Assembly (NCBI GenBank): GCA_902629855.1
Contig: CACOSI010000002.1
Coordinates: 7,501-71,500, forward strand
Length of the DNA stretch: 64,000 nucleotides
Direction: 5' to 3'
Source of the DNA: an uncultured Fidelibacterota bacterium
GTDB taxonomy: Bacteria > Fidelibacterota > Marinisomatia > Marinisomatales > Marinisomataceae
Part shown: piece after piece, positions 53,583 through 62,630 of the stretch
Layout of the letters: each line of letters opens with the position of its first letter
How positions within the stretch are numbered: position 1 is the stretch's first letter
Position numbers and translations under genes: made by a program
The notes under the pieces: generated by a model
Databases searched by the model: none
What the model was told of the DNA's origin: nothing
The model's input: the letters and a program-made list of their open reading frames with translations, nothing else

Positions 53583-54789
53583 TAATTATCACTGAATTAT
53601 GACCACCAAAACCAAAGGAATTACTCATAGAAATATTTACATTTTTTTCAACGGCTTTGTTAGGCGTATAATTTAAATCACAATCCTCATCTTTATTTTT
53701 AAGATTGATAGTAGGAGGTATTAATCCATCTTTTATAGAATTTAGGCATATTATTGCCTCAATTGCTCCGGCTGCTCCAAGCAGATGTCCTGTCATTGAC
53801 TTAGTAGAGCTTATTGAAATATCATAAGCCTTATTTCCAAAGCACTTTTTTATAGCTTTTGTTTCAAGCATATCATTAAAGAAGGTAGATGTGCCATGTG
53901 CATTGATATAGTCGATGTCATTTACATCTAAATCTGAATCATCTAAGGCCATTTTAATGGCTGAAATAGCTCCAACTGCTTCGCTATGGGGTTGTGTAAT
54001 ATGAAATGCATCATTTGTAATTCCATATCCTGATATTTCTCCTAAAATATTTGCACCTCTGTCAAGTGCATGTTTCATTTCCTCAAGAAAGATAAATCCT
54101 GCTCCCTCCGATAAAATAAATCCATCTCTTTTTTTATCGAATGGTCTTGATGCACCTTGAGGATTATCATTATTCTTTGACAATGCTTTCATATTTGCAA
54201 ATCCAGATAAGGTCATAGGAGTAATACTGCCTTCAGATCCTCCACATAACATTGCTTTTGAGTAGCCTGAAGAAATAAATCTATATCCCATTCCAATTGC
54301 ATCTGTAGCAGAAGAACAGGCTGTCGACATTGAAAAGTTAGCACCAACAAAACCGTTTTTTATAGCAATTTGACCACCAGCAATATTTGGTATCATTTTA
54401 GGTACATAAAAAGGGGAAACTCCTCTTTGGCCTCTACTTAAAAACTTTTTTTGCTCTTCTTCTAAAGTATGCATCCCGCCAACTCCAGTTCCAACAATAA
54501 CTCCAACATCTTTTTTATCATATCCTGATGAGGAAATTGCTTGATCGGAAGCGACCAAAGATAACATTGTAAATCTATCTAATTTTTTAATTTCTTTGGA
54601 TAAAAAGTGGTCTTCTGGATTAAAATTTGTAATCTCACCAGCAATTTTTACAGAAAAATTTTCAGTATTAAAACTTTCAATTTTCCTTACACCAGAATTA
54701 CCATTAATTATATTATCCCATAAGGATTTGGAGTCTAGTCCAAGTGGAGAAATAGAACCTTCTCCAGTGATAACAACTCTTTTTTTCAA
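53563..54789 (-). CDS. fabF: 3-oxoacyl-[acyl-carrier-protein] synthase II
   Basis: A 408-residue condensing enzyme that elongates fatty acyl-ACP with malonyl-ACP. The nucleophile is Cys158 in STACSSATDAIG; the two catalytic His residues are in NAHGTSTFFND and GHLLGAAGAIE. The C-terminus has the usual SFGFGGHNSV. It lies two bases after acpP on the same strand, the standard acpP-fabF order, and is the last gene of the fab unit. Confidence 0.97.
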   Translation of the reverse strand: MKKRVVITGEGSISPLGLDSKSLWDNIINGNSGVRKIESFNTENFSVKIAGEITNFNPEDHFLSKEIKKLDRFTMLSLVASDQAISSSGYDKKDVGVIVGTGVGGMHTLEEEQKKFLSRGQRGVSPFYVPKMIPNIAGGQIAIKNGFVGANFSMSTACSSATDAIGMGYRFISSGYSKAMLCGGSEGSITPMTLSGFANMKALSKNNDNPQGASRPFDKKRDGFILSEGAGFIFLEEMKHALDRGANILGEISGYGITNDAFHITQPHSEAVGAISAIKMALDDSDLDVNDIDYINAHGTSTFFNDMLETKAIKKCFGNKAYDISISSTKSMTGHLLGAAGAIEAIICLNSIKDGLIPPTINLKNKDEDCDLNYTPNKAVEKNVNISMSNSFGFGGHNSVIIIKKFSS

Positions 54790-54791
54790 GG

Positions 54792-55025
54792 TTATTTGGC
54801 GTGATTATTTACGTATTCAAATGCAGCACCTACTGTAGTAATTTTTTCTGCATCTTCGTCTGGAATTTCTAGATCAAACTCTTCCTCAAATTCCATTATA
54901 AGTTCAACTGTATCTAATGAATCAGCACCTAAATCATCAAGAAAACTTGCTTCAGGTACTACTCTTGATTCGTCAACACTGAGCTTATCTACTATAATAT
55001 TTGTTACTTTTTCGTTTAATGACAT
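54792..55025 (-). CDS. acpP: Acyl carrier protein
   Basis: A small acidic 77-residue protein that carries growing acyl chains on a phosphopantetheine arm. The attachment site is Ser36 in [12 protein letters not shown]. It has a strong Shine-Dalgarno (AAGGAG, at 55032-55037 on this strand) six bases before the ATG, stronger than most genes here, fitting a protein needed in large amounts. It lies between fabG and fabF. Confidence 0.97.
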   Translation of the reverse strand: MSLNEKVTNIIVDKLSVDESRVVPEASFLDDLGADSLDTVELIMEFEEEFDLEIPDEDAEKITTVGAAFEYVNNHAK

Positions 55026-55038
55026 ATATATCTCCTTA

Positions 55039-55770
55039 TCAATTTAATGACATACCACCATCAATATAAAATGTTTGTCCCGTAATATAACTGGCTTCAT
55101 CGGAACATAAAAACAAAATCATATTAGCAATATCGGTTGGTTTTCCCAGTTTTTTTAAAGGAATTTTATCTAAATACCCCTGCCTTACAGTATCGGAAAG
55201 ATGGGATATCATATCAGTCTCAATTAATCCTGGTGCAATACAATTTACAGTTATATTTCTTCTAGCAACCTCTTTTGCTAAAGACTTAGTAAAAGCCAAA
55301 ATACCACCCTTTGAGGCAGCATAGTTTCCTTGACCTTTATTACCATCTGTGCCTGATATTGACGAAATATTTACTATTGAACCTTTTTTATTTTTGATCA
55401 TGTTTTTTAGAATTAGTCTTGTTAAATAAAAAGGTCCATTCAGGTTAACATCAATAACTTTATGCCACTCAGAGCTTTTCATTCTTAAAAGAATATTATC
55501 CATATGTATTCCGGCATTATTTATTAAAATATCAACATATCCAAACTTTTTTTCGACAAAACTACACAAATTTTCTACAGATTCTTCATTTGAAATATCA
55601 CAACAAAAAGGATGTATATTTTCCAAACCTTCAATTGATTTCAAAGATTCTTCACTTGTTGCAATAGCAATGACGTCAATATTGTTTTTTGACAGCAAAA
55701 TTGAAATTTCTTTACCAATTCCTCTTGAACCACCTGTTACAATAGCTGTTTTTCTATCAACTTTAATCAT
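55039..55770 (-). CDS. fabG: 3-oxoacyl-[acyl-carrier-protein] reductase
   Basis: A 243-residue short-chain dehydrogenase that reduces 3-oxoacyl-ACP with NADPH. The cofactor motif is [10 protein letters not shown] (12-21), NNAG follows in the fourth strand region ([10 protein letters not shown]), and the active site shows NISSISG and YAASKGG with Ser, Tyr and Lys. GQTFYIDGG closes the protein as in most FabG proteins. It overlaps fabD by eight bases. Confidence 0.96.
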   Translation of the reverse strand: MIKVDRKTAIVTGGSRGIGKEISILLSKNNIDVIAIATSEESLKSIEGLENIHPFCCDISNEESVENLCSFVEKKFGYVDILINNAGIHMDNILLRMKSSEWHKVIDVNLNGPFYLTRLILKNMIKNKKGSIVNISSISGTDGNKGQGNYAASKGGILAFTKSLAKEVARRNITVNCIAPGLIETDMISHLSDTVRQGYLDKIPLKKLGKPTDIANMILFLCSDEASYITGQTFYIDGGMSLN

Positions 55771-56656
55771 TTTTAATATTATCGTAACAAGTATAGTTTT
55801 TAATTACTAATGAATCATCAATTTTTTTCAAAATATTGCTCAAAACTATTTGAGGGCCAATTTCGATAAATTTATTATTTAAATTAATCATCGATTTAAT
55901 ACTATCATTCCATAAAACTGTATTATCAATTTGCTCTATTAGTGATTCTTTAATTTCATTAGCAGAAGTTTTTGATTTTGCATCAAAATTTGTAAAAATT
56001 GGATACTTAGAATCATTAAATTTAGAACTTAAAATAACTTCTTCTAACTTTACCTTAGCATCAGACATAAGCTTTGAATGAAATGCACCACTTACTTTTA
56101 GAGGAATAACTTTAATACGATTATTTTTAAGATAAACTGTTAATTTTTCAATATTTTTTTCCTGTCCTGAAACAACTATTTGATTATCTGAATTAACATT
56201 TGCTATTTGACAATTAAATTTATCACAAAATTCCTTTAAAAGATTTTGGTTAATTCCTAAAACTGCACACATTTTTCCAGGATTTTCTTTCTCACACAAA
56301 TCCATTGCCGAAGCTCTAATATTTACAATCTTTAATCCTGTTAAAAAATCATAGCATCCTGAGGCATATAAAGCTGAGAATTCGCCTAAGCTATGTCCAG
56401 CAAAGGCTATTGGTGAATATTTATCTTTAATAAGGTCATATATTATGGTTGAATGAATATAAATTGCTAGTTGAGCGTATTTGGTTTTTCTTAAAATTTC
56501 TTCATTTTCAGAAAACATAATTTCAGAAAGCTTAAAATTCAGAAAATCATTTGATAATTCTATCCTTTTTTTTGCTAAGGCATGGCAATTATAAAGGTTA
56601 AAACTCATTCCAGGTCTGTGTGATCCTTGACCTGAGAAAATATAATTAGCGGCCAT
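55763..56656 (-). CDS. fabD: Malonyl-CoA:ACP transacylase
   Basis: A 297-residue enzyme that loads malonyl groups onto ACP. FSGQGSHRPGM forms the oxyanion hole and AGHSLGEFSALYA carries the nucleophile Ser89; the partner His is in VSGAFHSKLM. Its ATG shares one base with the rpmF stop. plsX and fabH, often found between rpmF and fabD, are absent here. Confidence 0.95.
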   Translation of the reverse strand: MAANYIFSGQGSHRPGMSFNLYNCHALAKKRIELSNDFLNFKLSEIMFSENEEILRKTKYAQLAIYIHSTIIYDLIKDKYSPIAFAGHSLGEFSALYASGCYDFLTGLKIVNIRASAMDLCEKENPGKMCAVLGINQNLLKEFCDKFNCQIANVNSDNQIVVSGQEKNIEKLTVYLKNNRIKVIPLKVSGAFHSKLMSDAKVKLEEVILSSKFNDSKYPIFTNFDAKSKTSANEIKESLIEQIDNTVLWNDSIKSMINLNNKFIEIGPQIVLSNILKKIDDSLVIKNYTCYDNIKND

Positions 56657-56832
56657 TAGGACTGATCTACTGGTTTTCCTTTGTAATAAAGGATTCCATC
56701 ATGGTAGTATGCATGATGAGGGAGGTGTTCCACACCAGTATTCTTACATTTAACTGTATTTACAGCTGAAGTCTTGTAGTGCGTCCTTCTTTTTTTTGAT
56801 CTAGCTTTTGACTGTCTTTTTTTCGGTAACAT
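56656..56832 (-). CDS. rpmF: 50S ribosomal protein L32
   Basis: A 58-residue basic protein translated from the minus strand: it begins MLPKKRQSKARSKKRRTHYK and ends YYKGKPVDQS. The N-terminal P-K-R/K-x-x-S-K-x-R-x-x-x-R-R pattern is the L32 signature. The zinc ribbon Cys pairs are largely missing; one Cys remains (VKCKNTG), which places it among the C-minus forms. AGGAA lies a few bases before the ATG as Shine-Dalgarno. It leads the fab unit and shares one base with fabD, a common rpmF-fab link. Confidence 0.93.
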   Translation of the reverse strand: MLPKKRQSKARSKKRRTHYKTSAVNTVKCKNTGVEHLPHHAYYHDGILYYKGKPVDQS

Positions 56833-56889
56833 TTTTTATTCCTAACTAATCGGCAATATAATGAAATAAATTATAGTTTTAAATAATTT

Positions 56890-57258
56890 TTATAAATCAA
56901 TCCTGTCTATCCAAGAGTTATATTTTAACTTATCATCAATTATTTTTGCGACTGAATCTGCTTCATTTCTAATATTAAAGTTTCCATACCTAACTCTATA
57001 TTTCAAATCCACATTTTCATCATTTTTTTGTATGAAAGCATCAAAATTTATACTGTTCAATTTTTCAACAACATTCATTGCTTCTTTAAAAGTTTTCTTT
57101 GCAGCAACTTGAATAGTATAATAAGATTCTAAGTTATCTTTTTTTGCTTTAGATATTTCAATTTTTTTGTCAACAATTGTATGATTTAGCCATTCATTTC
57201 CATTTTCTTGTGAGAAGAGGACGGCTGATAAAAATAAGATTAGTACAATTTTAATCAT
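56890..57258 (-). CDS. SPOR-domain exported protein
   Basis: A 122-residue protein with a signal peptide (MIKIVLILFLSAVLFSQ) and one SPOR domain at about 45-120: SYYTIQVAAKKTFKEAMNVVEKL, then YRVRYGNFNIRNEADSVAKII. SPOR domains bind denuded glycan strands of septal peptidoglycan, so a role at the division site is plausible. It overlaps ndk by eight bases and ends 57 bases before rpmF on the same strand, so it could be the last gene of the ndk-suc unit. Confidence 0.82.
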   Translation of the reverse strand: MIKIVLILFLSAVLFSQENGNEWLNHTIVDKKIEISKAKKDNLESYYTIQVAAKKTFKEAMNVVEKLNSINFDAFIQKNDENVDLKYRVRYGNFNIRNEADSVAKIIDDKLKYNSWIDRIDL

Positions 57259-57652
57259 GAAAAAAATATTTTATTTCAATTTGAGCGTTTTCATCGCTAT
57301 CAGATCCATGAGTTGCATTCATTGAAATGTCTGTTCCATATGTGGCTCTGATTGTACCTGGTTCAGCTTTTTTTGAATCCGTTGCACCCATAAGGTTTCT
57401 CCATTCAATTACAGCATTTTCTTTTTCAAGTTTCATAATATGCGATTCATGTGAAGTCATAAATTCAATTAACTCGCCAAAAAAAGGTTTATCTTTGTGA
57501 ATTGCGTAAAAACCTTCTGCATGAGTATTTGTCATATGAAGAGTTTTTTCTTCAACAATTATGAAACCATTTTTTTTGATTTCATTTCTTATATCATCTT
57601 TATAACCTTTCTTCATTGCATCAGGTTTAATTATTGCTAAAGTATTTTTCAT
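57251..57652 (-). CDS. ndk: Nucleoside diphosphate kinase
   Basis: A 133-residue enzyme that balances nucleoside triphosphates by a phosphohistidine mechanism. The catalytic His115 is in NATHGSDSDENA, and WRNLMGATDSKKAEPGTIRATYG is the conserved nucleotide-binding stretch. It overlaps sucD by four bases; succinyl-CoA synthetase and Ndk are often coupled because one makes the nucleotide the other uses. Confidence 0.97.
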   Translation of the reverse strand: MKNTLAIIKPDAMKKGYKDDIRNEIKKNGFIIVEEKTLHMTNTHAEGFYAIHKDKPFFGELIEFMTSHESHIMKLEKENAVIEWRNLMGATDSKKAEPGTIRATYGTDISMNATHGSDSDENAQIEIKYFFHD

Positions 57653-58530
57653 TTTTCCTCAACTAGTTTTATCATTGTTTTTCCAATTTCAGATACAGTT
57701 TTTGCAACTGAAATTCCACATTCTTTTAAAATTTCTATTTTAGCTTCAGCGGTTTCAGAACCTTCTGAAATAATAGCACCAGCATGGCCCATTCTTTTAC
57801 CTTTAGGAGCAGTTTGACCAGCGATGAATGAAACAACAGGTTTATTAAAATTATTTTTGATCCATCTAGCTGCATCATTTTCCATGTTACCACCTATTTC
57901 ACCAATAAGAACAACACCTTCAGTCTCATCGTCGTCTTTAAAATGTTTTAAAATATCAATCATGCTCGATCCAACGATAGGATCGCCACCTATTCCAACT
58001 GCAGTTGTCATTCCTAATCCAATATTTACAATTTGGTCTATAGCTTCGTAAGTCAATGTACCTGATCTCGAAAGAATACCAATAGAACCTTTTTTACAAA
58101 TAAAACCAGGAGTTATTCCGATTTTTGATTCTTCAGCAGTAATTAATCCAGGACAATTTGGACCTATAAGTATGCTTGATGAATTATCTAAAGCATTTTT
58201 AACTTTTTTCATATCTCTTACAGGTATTCCTTCTGAAATACATACTATAAGTTCAATATTACTCTCAATTGCTTCTAAAATAGCATTAGCTGCAAAACGT
58301 GGTGGAACAAAAATCACACTTGCATCTATTTTAAACTCCTTTTGTGCTTCCATCATAGAATTGAAAACAGGCAAACTTTCTTTTGTCGCTTTTTGCCCTC
58401 CTTTTCCAGGAGTTACACCACATACAACTTTTGAACCATAATCAATCATTTGCTCAGTATGAAATAAGCCTTCGGAACCAGTAATTCCTTGTACACAAAT
58501 ATTAGTATTTTTGTTTAACAGAATCGACAT
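57649..58530 (-). CDS. sucD: Succinate--CoA ligase alpha subunit
   Basis: A 293-residue subunit of the TCA-cycle enzyme that makes ATP or GTP from succinyl-CoA. The CoA-binding Rossmann part has CVQGITGSEGLFHTEQM and GVTPGKGGQ; the phosphohistidine is His249 in KRMGHAGAIIS. It starts one base after sucC on the same strand. Confidence 0.97.
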   Translation of the reverse strand: MSILLNKNTNICVQGITGSEGLFHTEQMIDYGSKVVCGVTPGKGGQKATKESLPVFNSMMEAQKEFKIDASVIFVPPRFAANAILEAIESNIELIVCISEGIPVRDMKKVKNALDNSSSILIGPNCPGLITAEESKIGITPGFICKKGSIGILSRSGTLTYEAIDQIVNIGLGMTTAVGIGGDPIVGSSMIDILKHFKDDDETEGVVLIGEIGGNMENDAARWIKNNFNKPVVSFIAGQTAPKGKRMGHAGAIISEGSETAEAKIEILKECGISVAKTVSEIGKTMIKLVEEK

Positions 58531-58531
58531 A

Positions 58532-59698
58532 CTATATCACCATTCCAACAGCTTTTTTTGCAGCTTCATCAATTGTTTCAGCACTTATCAAATCTATATC
58601 TGATTCATCAAGTATTTTTTTTGCTTGTAATGCATTTGTTCCTTGAAGTCGTACTACAACTCCAACATTTAAATTTAATTCTTTTACTGCTTGAATTACG
58701 CCATTAGCAACTCTATCACATCTAACAATTCCACCAAAAATATTTATTAATATTGATTTAACATTTGGATCTGAAAGAATAATTTTAAATCCATTTTTGA
58801 TTGTTTCAACATTTGCTGCGCCACCAACATCTAAAAAATTTGCAGGTTCACCACCGTAATGTTTTATAATATCCATGGTTGCCATTGCTAGTCCCGCACC
58901 GTTTACCATACATCCGACATTGCCATCAAGTTTTATATAATTCAATCCATACTCAGAAGCTTTTAATTCGAGAGGATCTTCTTCTGATTTATCATGAAAA
59001 GTTGATATTAAATCCTGTCTAAAAAGTGCATTGGAATCAATATCAACTTTTGCATCAAGTGCAATAATCTTATCGTCCTCAGTGAGTACCAATGGATTTA
59101 TTTCGAGAAGGTTACAATCTGATTCTGTGTAACATTCAAATATTTTTCTAAAAATCTCTTTAGCTTCATCAAAAGATGATAAACCTAAAGAATCAACAAT
59201 AGTGTCTATGGCCTTTGAAAGGGGATACATATCTTCTTTTACCCAAGCTTTTACTATTTTATCCGGTGTTTTTTCTGCTACCTCTTCAATATCAACACCG
59301 CCTTCCGTTGAAACAATAAATACATCAGCATTTTTAGATCTATCAAACATTAAAGCGAAATAAAATTCTTTTTTAATATTTAGCGCTTCTGTAATTAATA
59401 ATTGATTGACAATTTTTCCTTCTTCGCCAGTTTGATGGGTTATTAAATTCATTCCTAAGATATTTTTAGCTGATTCGAGTGCTTTTTCATAAGTATTACA
59501 AAACTTAACACCTCCACCTTTACCTCTTCCTCCAGCATGTATTTGAGCTTTTACAACTACGGCTTCAGTGTTAAAATCATTTTGCACCTTTTTAATTGTT
59601 TTTTCTATCTCATTCTCATCTGTTAAAGAATAACCTCTTTGTATGGGTACACCGTGATTTTCTAAAATTACTTTTGCTTGAAATTCATGAATTTTCAT
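58532..59698 (-). CDS. sucC: Succinate--CoA ligase beta subunit
   Basis: A 388-residue subunit with an ATP-grasp domain. The start MKIHEFQAKVILENHGVPIQRG and the segments VVVKAQIHAGGRGKGGGVKF and NLLEINPLVLTED are family marks; GCMVNGAGLAMATMDIIK belongs to the ligase half. It works as an alpha-beta dimer with SucD, encoded next. pruA ends just before its start codon. Confidence 0.97.
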   Translation of the reverse strand: MKIHEFQAKVILENHGVPIQRGYSLTDENEIEKTIKKVQNDFNTEAVVVKAQIHAGGRGKGGGVKFCNTYEKALESAKNILGMNLITHQTGEEGKIVNQLLITEALNIKKEFYFALMFDRSKNADVFIVSTEGGVDIEEVAEKTPDKIVKAWVKEDMYPLSKAIDTIVDSLGLSSFDEAKEIFRKIFECYTESDCNLLEINPLVLTEDDKIIALDAKVDIDSNALFRQDLISTFHDKSEEDPLELKASEYGLNYIKLDGNVGCMVNGAGLAMATMDIIKHYGGEPANFLDVGGAANVETIKNGFKIILSDPNVKSILINIFGGIVRCDRVANGVIQAVKELNLNVGVVVRLQGTNALQAKKILDESDIDLISAETIDEAAKKAVGMVI

Positions 59699-61321
59699 TT
59701 ATTCATCATCCATGTAGGGATATTTGTAATTTTGCGGAGGTTCAAAAGTTTCTTTGATAGTTCTAGGCGAAGTCCATCTGAGAAGATTTAACATAGAACC
59801 GCCTTTATCATTTGTTCCAGAAGCTCTACTTCCCCCAAAAGGTTGCTGCCCAACAACAGCGCCGGTAGGTTTATCATTAATATAAAAATTTCCAGCAGAA
59901 AATCTTAATTTAGACCTTACTTTATCAACAATATTTCTGTCCTCTGAAAATACACATCCTGTTAATGCATAAGGAGAAGTTGAGTCAATTAGTTTTAAGG
60001 TTTCATCAAAGTTTTCGTTATCGTAAACAAAAATTGTAAGAACAGGCCCAAAAATTTCTTCTTCTAGAGTCTTAAAATGAGGGTCAGTTGTTACAATTAC
60101 AGTTGGTTCAACAAAATATCCTTTAGATTTATCATAATTACCACCGCAAATAATATTGCAATCATTACTATCTTTTGCATAATCTAGATAAGAAGCTATT
60201 CTATCGAACGCTGCCTCATCAATTACTGCATTAACAAAGTTTTTGAAGTCTTCTGGAGGACCAACATCAATTGATGATATCTCTTTGAGAAGTTTTTCTT
60301 CAATTTCTGACCATTCTGATTTAGGTAAATATGCCCTTGACATCGCAGAGCATTTCTGTCCCTGATATTCAAAAGCACCTCTTACCATGGCAGTAACAAG
60401 TCCTTGAATATCAGCTGATTCATGTGCAATACAAAAGTCTTTACCACCAGTTTCTCCAACTATTTTTGGATAACTTTTATATAAATCCAGATTATTTGAA
60501 ACTTTTTTCCACAAATGCTTAAAAGTTTTTGTTGATCCAGTAAAGTGTACACCTGCTAAATCTCTATGTTTTAATACCTGATTACCTATTTTAGGACCAT
60601 CCCCAGGAATGAAATTTATAACACCATCAGGAAGACCTGCCTCTCTGTAAAGTTCCATAATTATGTAGGAAGAATAAACTGCACTAGGAGCAGGTTTCCA
60701 AAGAACTGTATTGCCTACGATTGCTGGAGATATTGCTAAATTTCCACCAATACTAAAAAAATTGAATGGTGCGATTGCAAATACAAAACCTTCCAAAGGT
60801 CTAAACTCCAGTTCATTTTTCATTCCATCCGGCGAGATAGGAGTGAAAGAATTCTGCATTTGGTATGAGAATTCAATATTAAAGTTTAAAAAATCAACTA
60901 ACTCACAAGAAGCATCAACTTCTGCTTGAAAAACACTTTTTCCAATATCAAGCATTGCTGCTGCATTAATTTTATAACGATATTTTCCTGCGACTAAGTC
61001 AGCAACTTTTTTGAAAATTTTTGCTCTTTCATCTAATGATGTATTTGACCATGTCTTCCAAGCTTCTAATGAGGAATCAATAGCCATTTGAATTTCTTTT
61101 TCACCAGCTTGATGATAGTGACCTAAAACATGCTGATGGTCATGTGGTTTTGTACAGGGCATAGTATTTCCCGTACGTACTTCTTTACCGTGAATTATGA
61201 TAGGAATATCTTTAACTCTTTCTGATTGTCTTAAAATTTCTTCTTTAAGAAGAGCTCTGTGACTTGAACCTGGTTCAAAATCGATTATTGGTTCATTAAT
61301 TGCTTTAAAATTTTTGTCCAT
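59699..61321 (-). CDS. pruA: L-glutamate gamma-semialdehyde dehydrogenase (1-pyrroline-5-carboxylate dehydrogenase)
   Basis: A 540-residue aldehyde dehydrogenase that oxidises glutamate semialdehyde to glutamate in proline catabolism. The catalytic Glu is in KIVGETGGKDFCIAHESAD and the catalytic Cys in YQGQKCSAMSRAYLP; FNFFSIGGNLAISPAIVGNTVLWKP is the NAD site. The closing GQQPFGGSRASGTNDKGG is typical of the stand-alone mitochondrial-type P5CDH (about 540 residues), not the PutA fusion. A proline dehydrogenase gene is not in the window. It feeds glutamate towards the TCA cycle, next to sucC and sucD. Confidence 0.95.
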   Translation of the reverse strand: MDKNFKAINEPIIDFEPGSSHRALLKEEILRQSERVKDIPIIIHGKEVRTGNTMPCTKPHDHQHVLGHYHQAGEKEIQMAIDSSLEAWKTWSNTSLDERAKIFKKVADLVAGKYRYKINAAAMLDIGKSVFQAEVDASCELVDFLNFNIEFSYQMQNSFTPISPDGMKNELEFRPLEGFVFAIAPFNFFSIGGNLAISPAIVGNTVLWKPAPSAVYSSYIIMELYREAGLPDGVINFIPGDGPKIGNQVLKHRDLAGVHFTGSTKTFKHLWKKVSNNLDLYKSYPKIVGETGGKDFCIAHESADIQGLVTAMVRGAFEYQGQKCSAMSRAYLPKSEWSEIEEKLLKEISSIDVGPPEDFKNFVNAVIDEAAFDRIASYLDYAKDSNDCNIICGGNYDKSKGYFVEPTVIVTTDPHFKTLEEEIFGPVLTIFVYDNENFDETLKLIDSTSPYALTGCVFSEDRNIVDKVRSKLRFSAGNFYINDKPTGAVVGQQPFGGSRASGTNDKGGSMLNLLRWTSPRTIKETFEPPQNYKYPYMDDE

Positions 61322-61337
61322 AATTTTTCCTTTATTT

Positions 61338-62315
61338 TTAGTGCCTAATATTATACAAAATATCTTTCATTTCAGAATAATTCTTTGCCATCACAACTTT
61401 TTTTCTAAAACTTGATGCACCTTTAAAGTTTTTAAAATACCATCCAAAGTGCTTTTTCATATTATTGGAGCCGATTTCTTTTCCATGAGTTTGAACTAAC
61501 AGTTCAAAATGTTTTTTACAGACTTCTAATCTTTCTTCTAAAGAAATTTCATTAAAATCTTCTTCGTTTAAAAATTTCTTTATCTGCGTAAAAAACCATG
61601 GATTTCCAAGAGCAGCTCTTCCTATCATTATTCCATCACATTTGGTATGCGAAAACATTCTTTTTATATCATCAATAGTTTTCACATCACCATTTCCGAT
61701 AACTGGAATTGAGACATTTTCTTTTAATTCTTTAATTAGATCCCAATTGGCAGAGCCTTTATACATTTGGACAGTAGTTCTGGGATGCAAAGTTATCGCC
61801 TTTATGCCAATTTTTTCTAATTTCATTCCTGCATCAGTGCTAACAATACTTTCAGAGTTCCATCCCGCTCTCATTTTAACAGTTACTGGAATATTTACAG
61901 CATTTACAACTGCTTCTGTAATCTCCTCCATTAAACAAAGATCTTTCAAAGCAGCAGATCCAGCCCCTTTTTTTGTGACTTTGGGTACTGGACATCCATA
62001 ATTTATATCTATTAAATCTGGATTAAATTCTTCTTTTACAAATTTTGCAGCATTTTCCATTACCTCAGGTGTATCGCCAAAAATTTGTATTCCAATTGGC
62101 CTCTCAAAATTTGAAAATTCTATCATCTTTAGAGTTTTCTCATTTTTTCTAATTATGCCATGAGCTGATACAAACTCAGAATACACTACCCCTGCACCAA
62201 ATTCTTTTGCTATGACACGATAAGCGTAGTCAGTAACTCCTGCCATTGGAGCCAAAAAGAAGGGAAAGTCTAATTTCAAGTTTCCTATTTCAATTTTTTT
62301 ATTTAATTCAAACAT
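61338..62315 (-). CDS. tRNA-dihydrouridine synthase (DusB-like)
   Basis: A 325-residue flavoprotein that reduces uridines in tRNA. FFLAPMAGVTDYAYRVIAKEFGAG opens the TIM barrel, DINYGCPVPKVTKKGAGSAALKD carries the catalytic Cys, VKMRAGW follows, and GIMIGRAALGNPWFF is the FMN phosphate site. The match is best with DusB-type enzymes. It is divergent from rpmB across a 78-base gap and co-oriented with pruA. Confidence 0.93.
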   Translation of the reverse strand: MFELNKKIEIGNLKLDFPFFLAPMAGVTDYAYRVIAKEFGAGVVYSEFVSAHGIIRKNEKTLKMIEFSNFERPIGIQIFGDTPEVMENAAKFVKEEFNPDLIDINYGCPVPKVTKKGAGSAALKDLCLMEEITEAVVNAVNIPVTVKMRAGWNSESIVSTDAGMKLEKIGIKAITLHPRTTVQMYKGSANWDLIKELKENVSIPVIGNGDVKTIDDIKRMFSHTKCDGIMIGRAALGNPWFFTQIKKFLNEEDFNEISLEERLEVCKKHFELLVQTHGKEIGSNNMKKHFGWYFKNFKGASSFRKKVVMAKNYSEMKDILYNIRH

Positions 62316-62360
62316 ACTGTTTTTGTTTGTTCGGTACGATTATTAGTTTAAATTTCCCCA

Positions 62361-62378
62361 GTTTAATAAAACTTAAAC
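62361..62378. promoter_or_regulatory. Inverted repeat in the dus/rpmB divergent gap
   Basis: GTTTAA-N6-TTAAAC is a perfect 6-base inverted repeat between the divergent genes dus and rpmB, 15 bases upstream of the rpmB ATG. It could be an operator or only a by-product of AT-rich sequence; I see no second copy in the window. Confidence 0.2.
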
Positions 62379-62393
62379 ATAAAAGGTTAAAAT

Positions 62394-62630
62394 ATGTCAA
62401 GAGTTTGTGAAGTAACAGGAAAAAAAGTAATGTATGGTAACAATGTTAGTCATGCGCATAATAAAACTAGGAGAAGGTTTAATATTAATCTTCAGAAAAA
62501 AACTTTTTGGGTTGAGAGCTTAAATAAATCTATTACACTTAAGGTGTCTGCTAAAGGTCTAAAAATTATCGATAAAAAAGGCATTGATACTGTTGTAAGG
62601 GAGCTGATGTCCCAAGGAAGAAAGTTTTAG
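62394..62630 (+). CDS. rpmB: 50S ribosomal protein L28
   Basis: A 78-residue basic ribosomal protein. [34 protein letters not shown] is the standard L28 N-terminus; [12 protein letters not shown] follows near the end. AAAAGG lies before the ATG as a Shine-Dalgarno. It is the only rightward gene in this part of the window, and its stop overlaps convergent gatB by four bases. Confidence 0.97.
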   Translation: MSRVCEVTGKKVMYGNNVSHAHNKTRRRFNINLQKKTFWVESLNKSITLKVSAKGLKIIDKKGIDTVVRELMSQGRKF

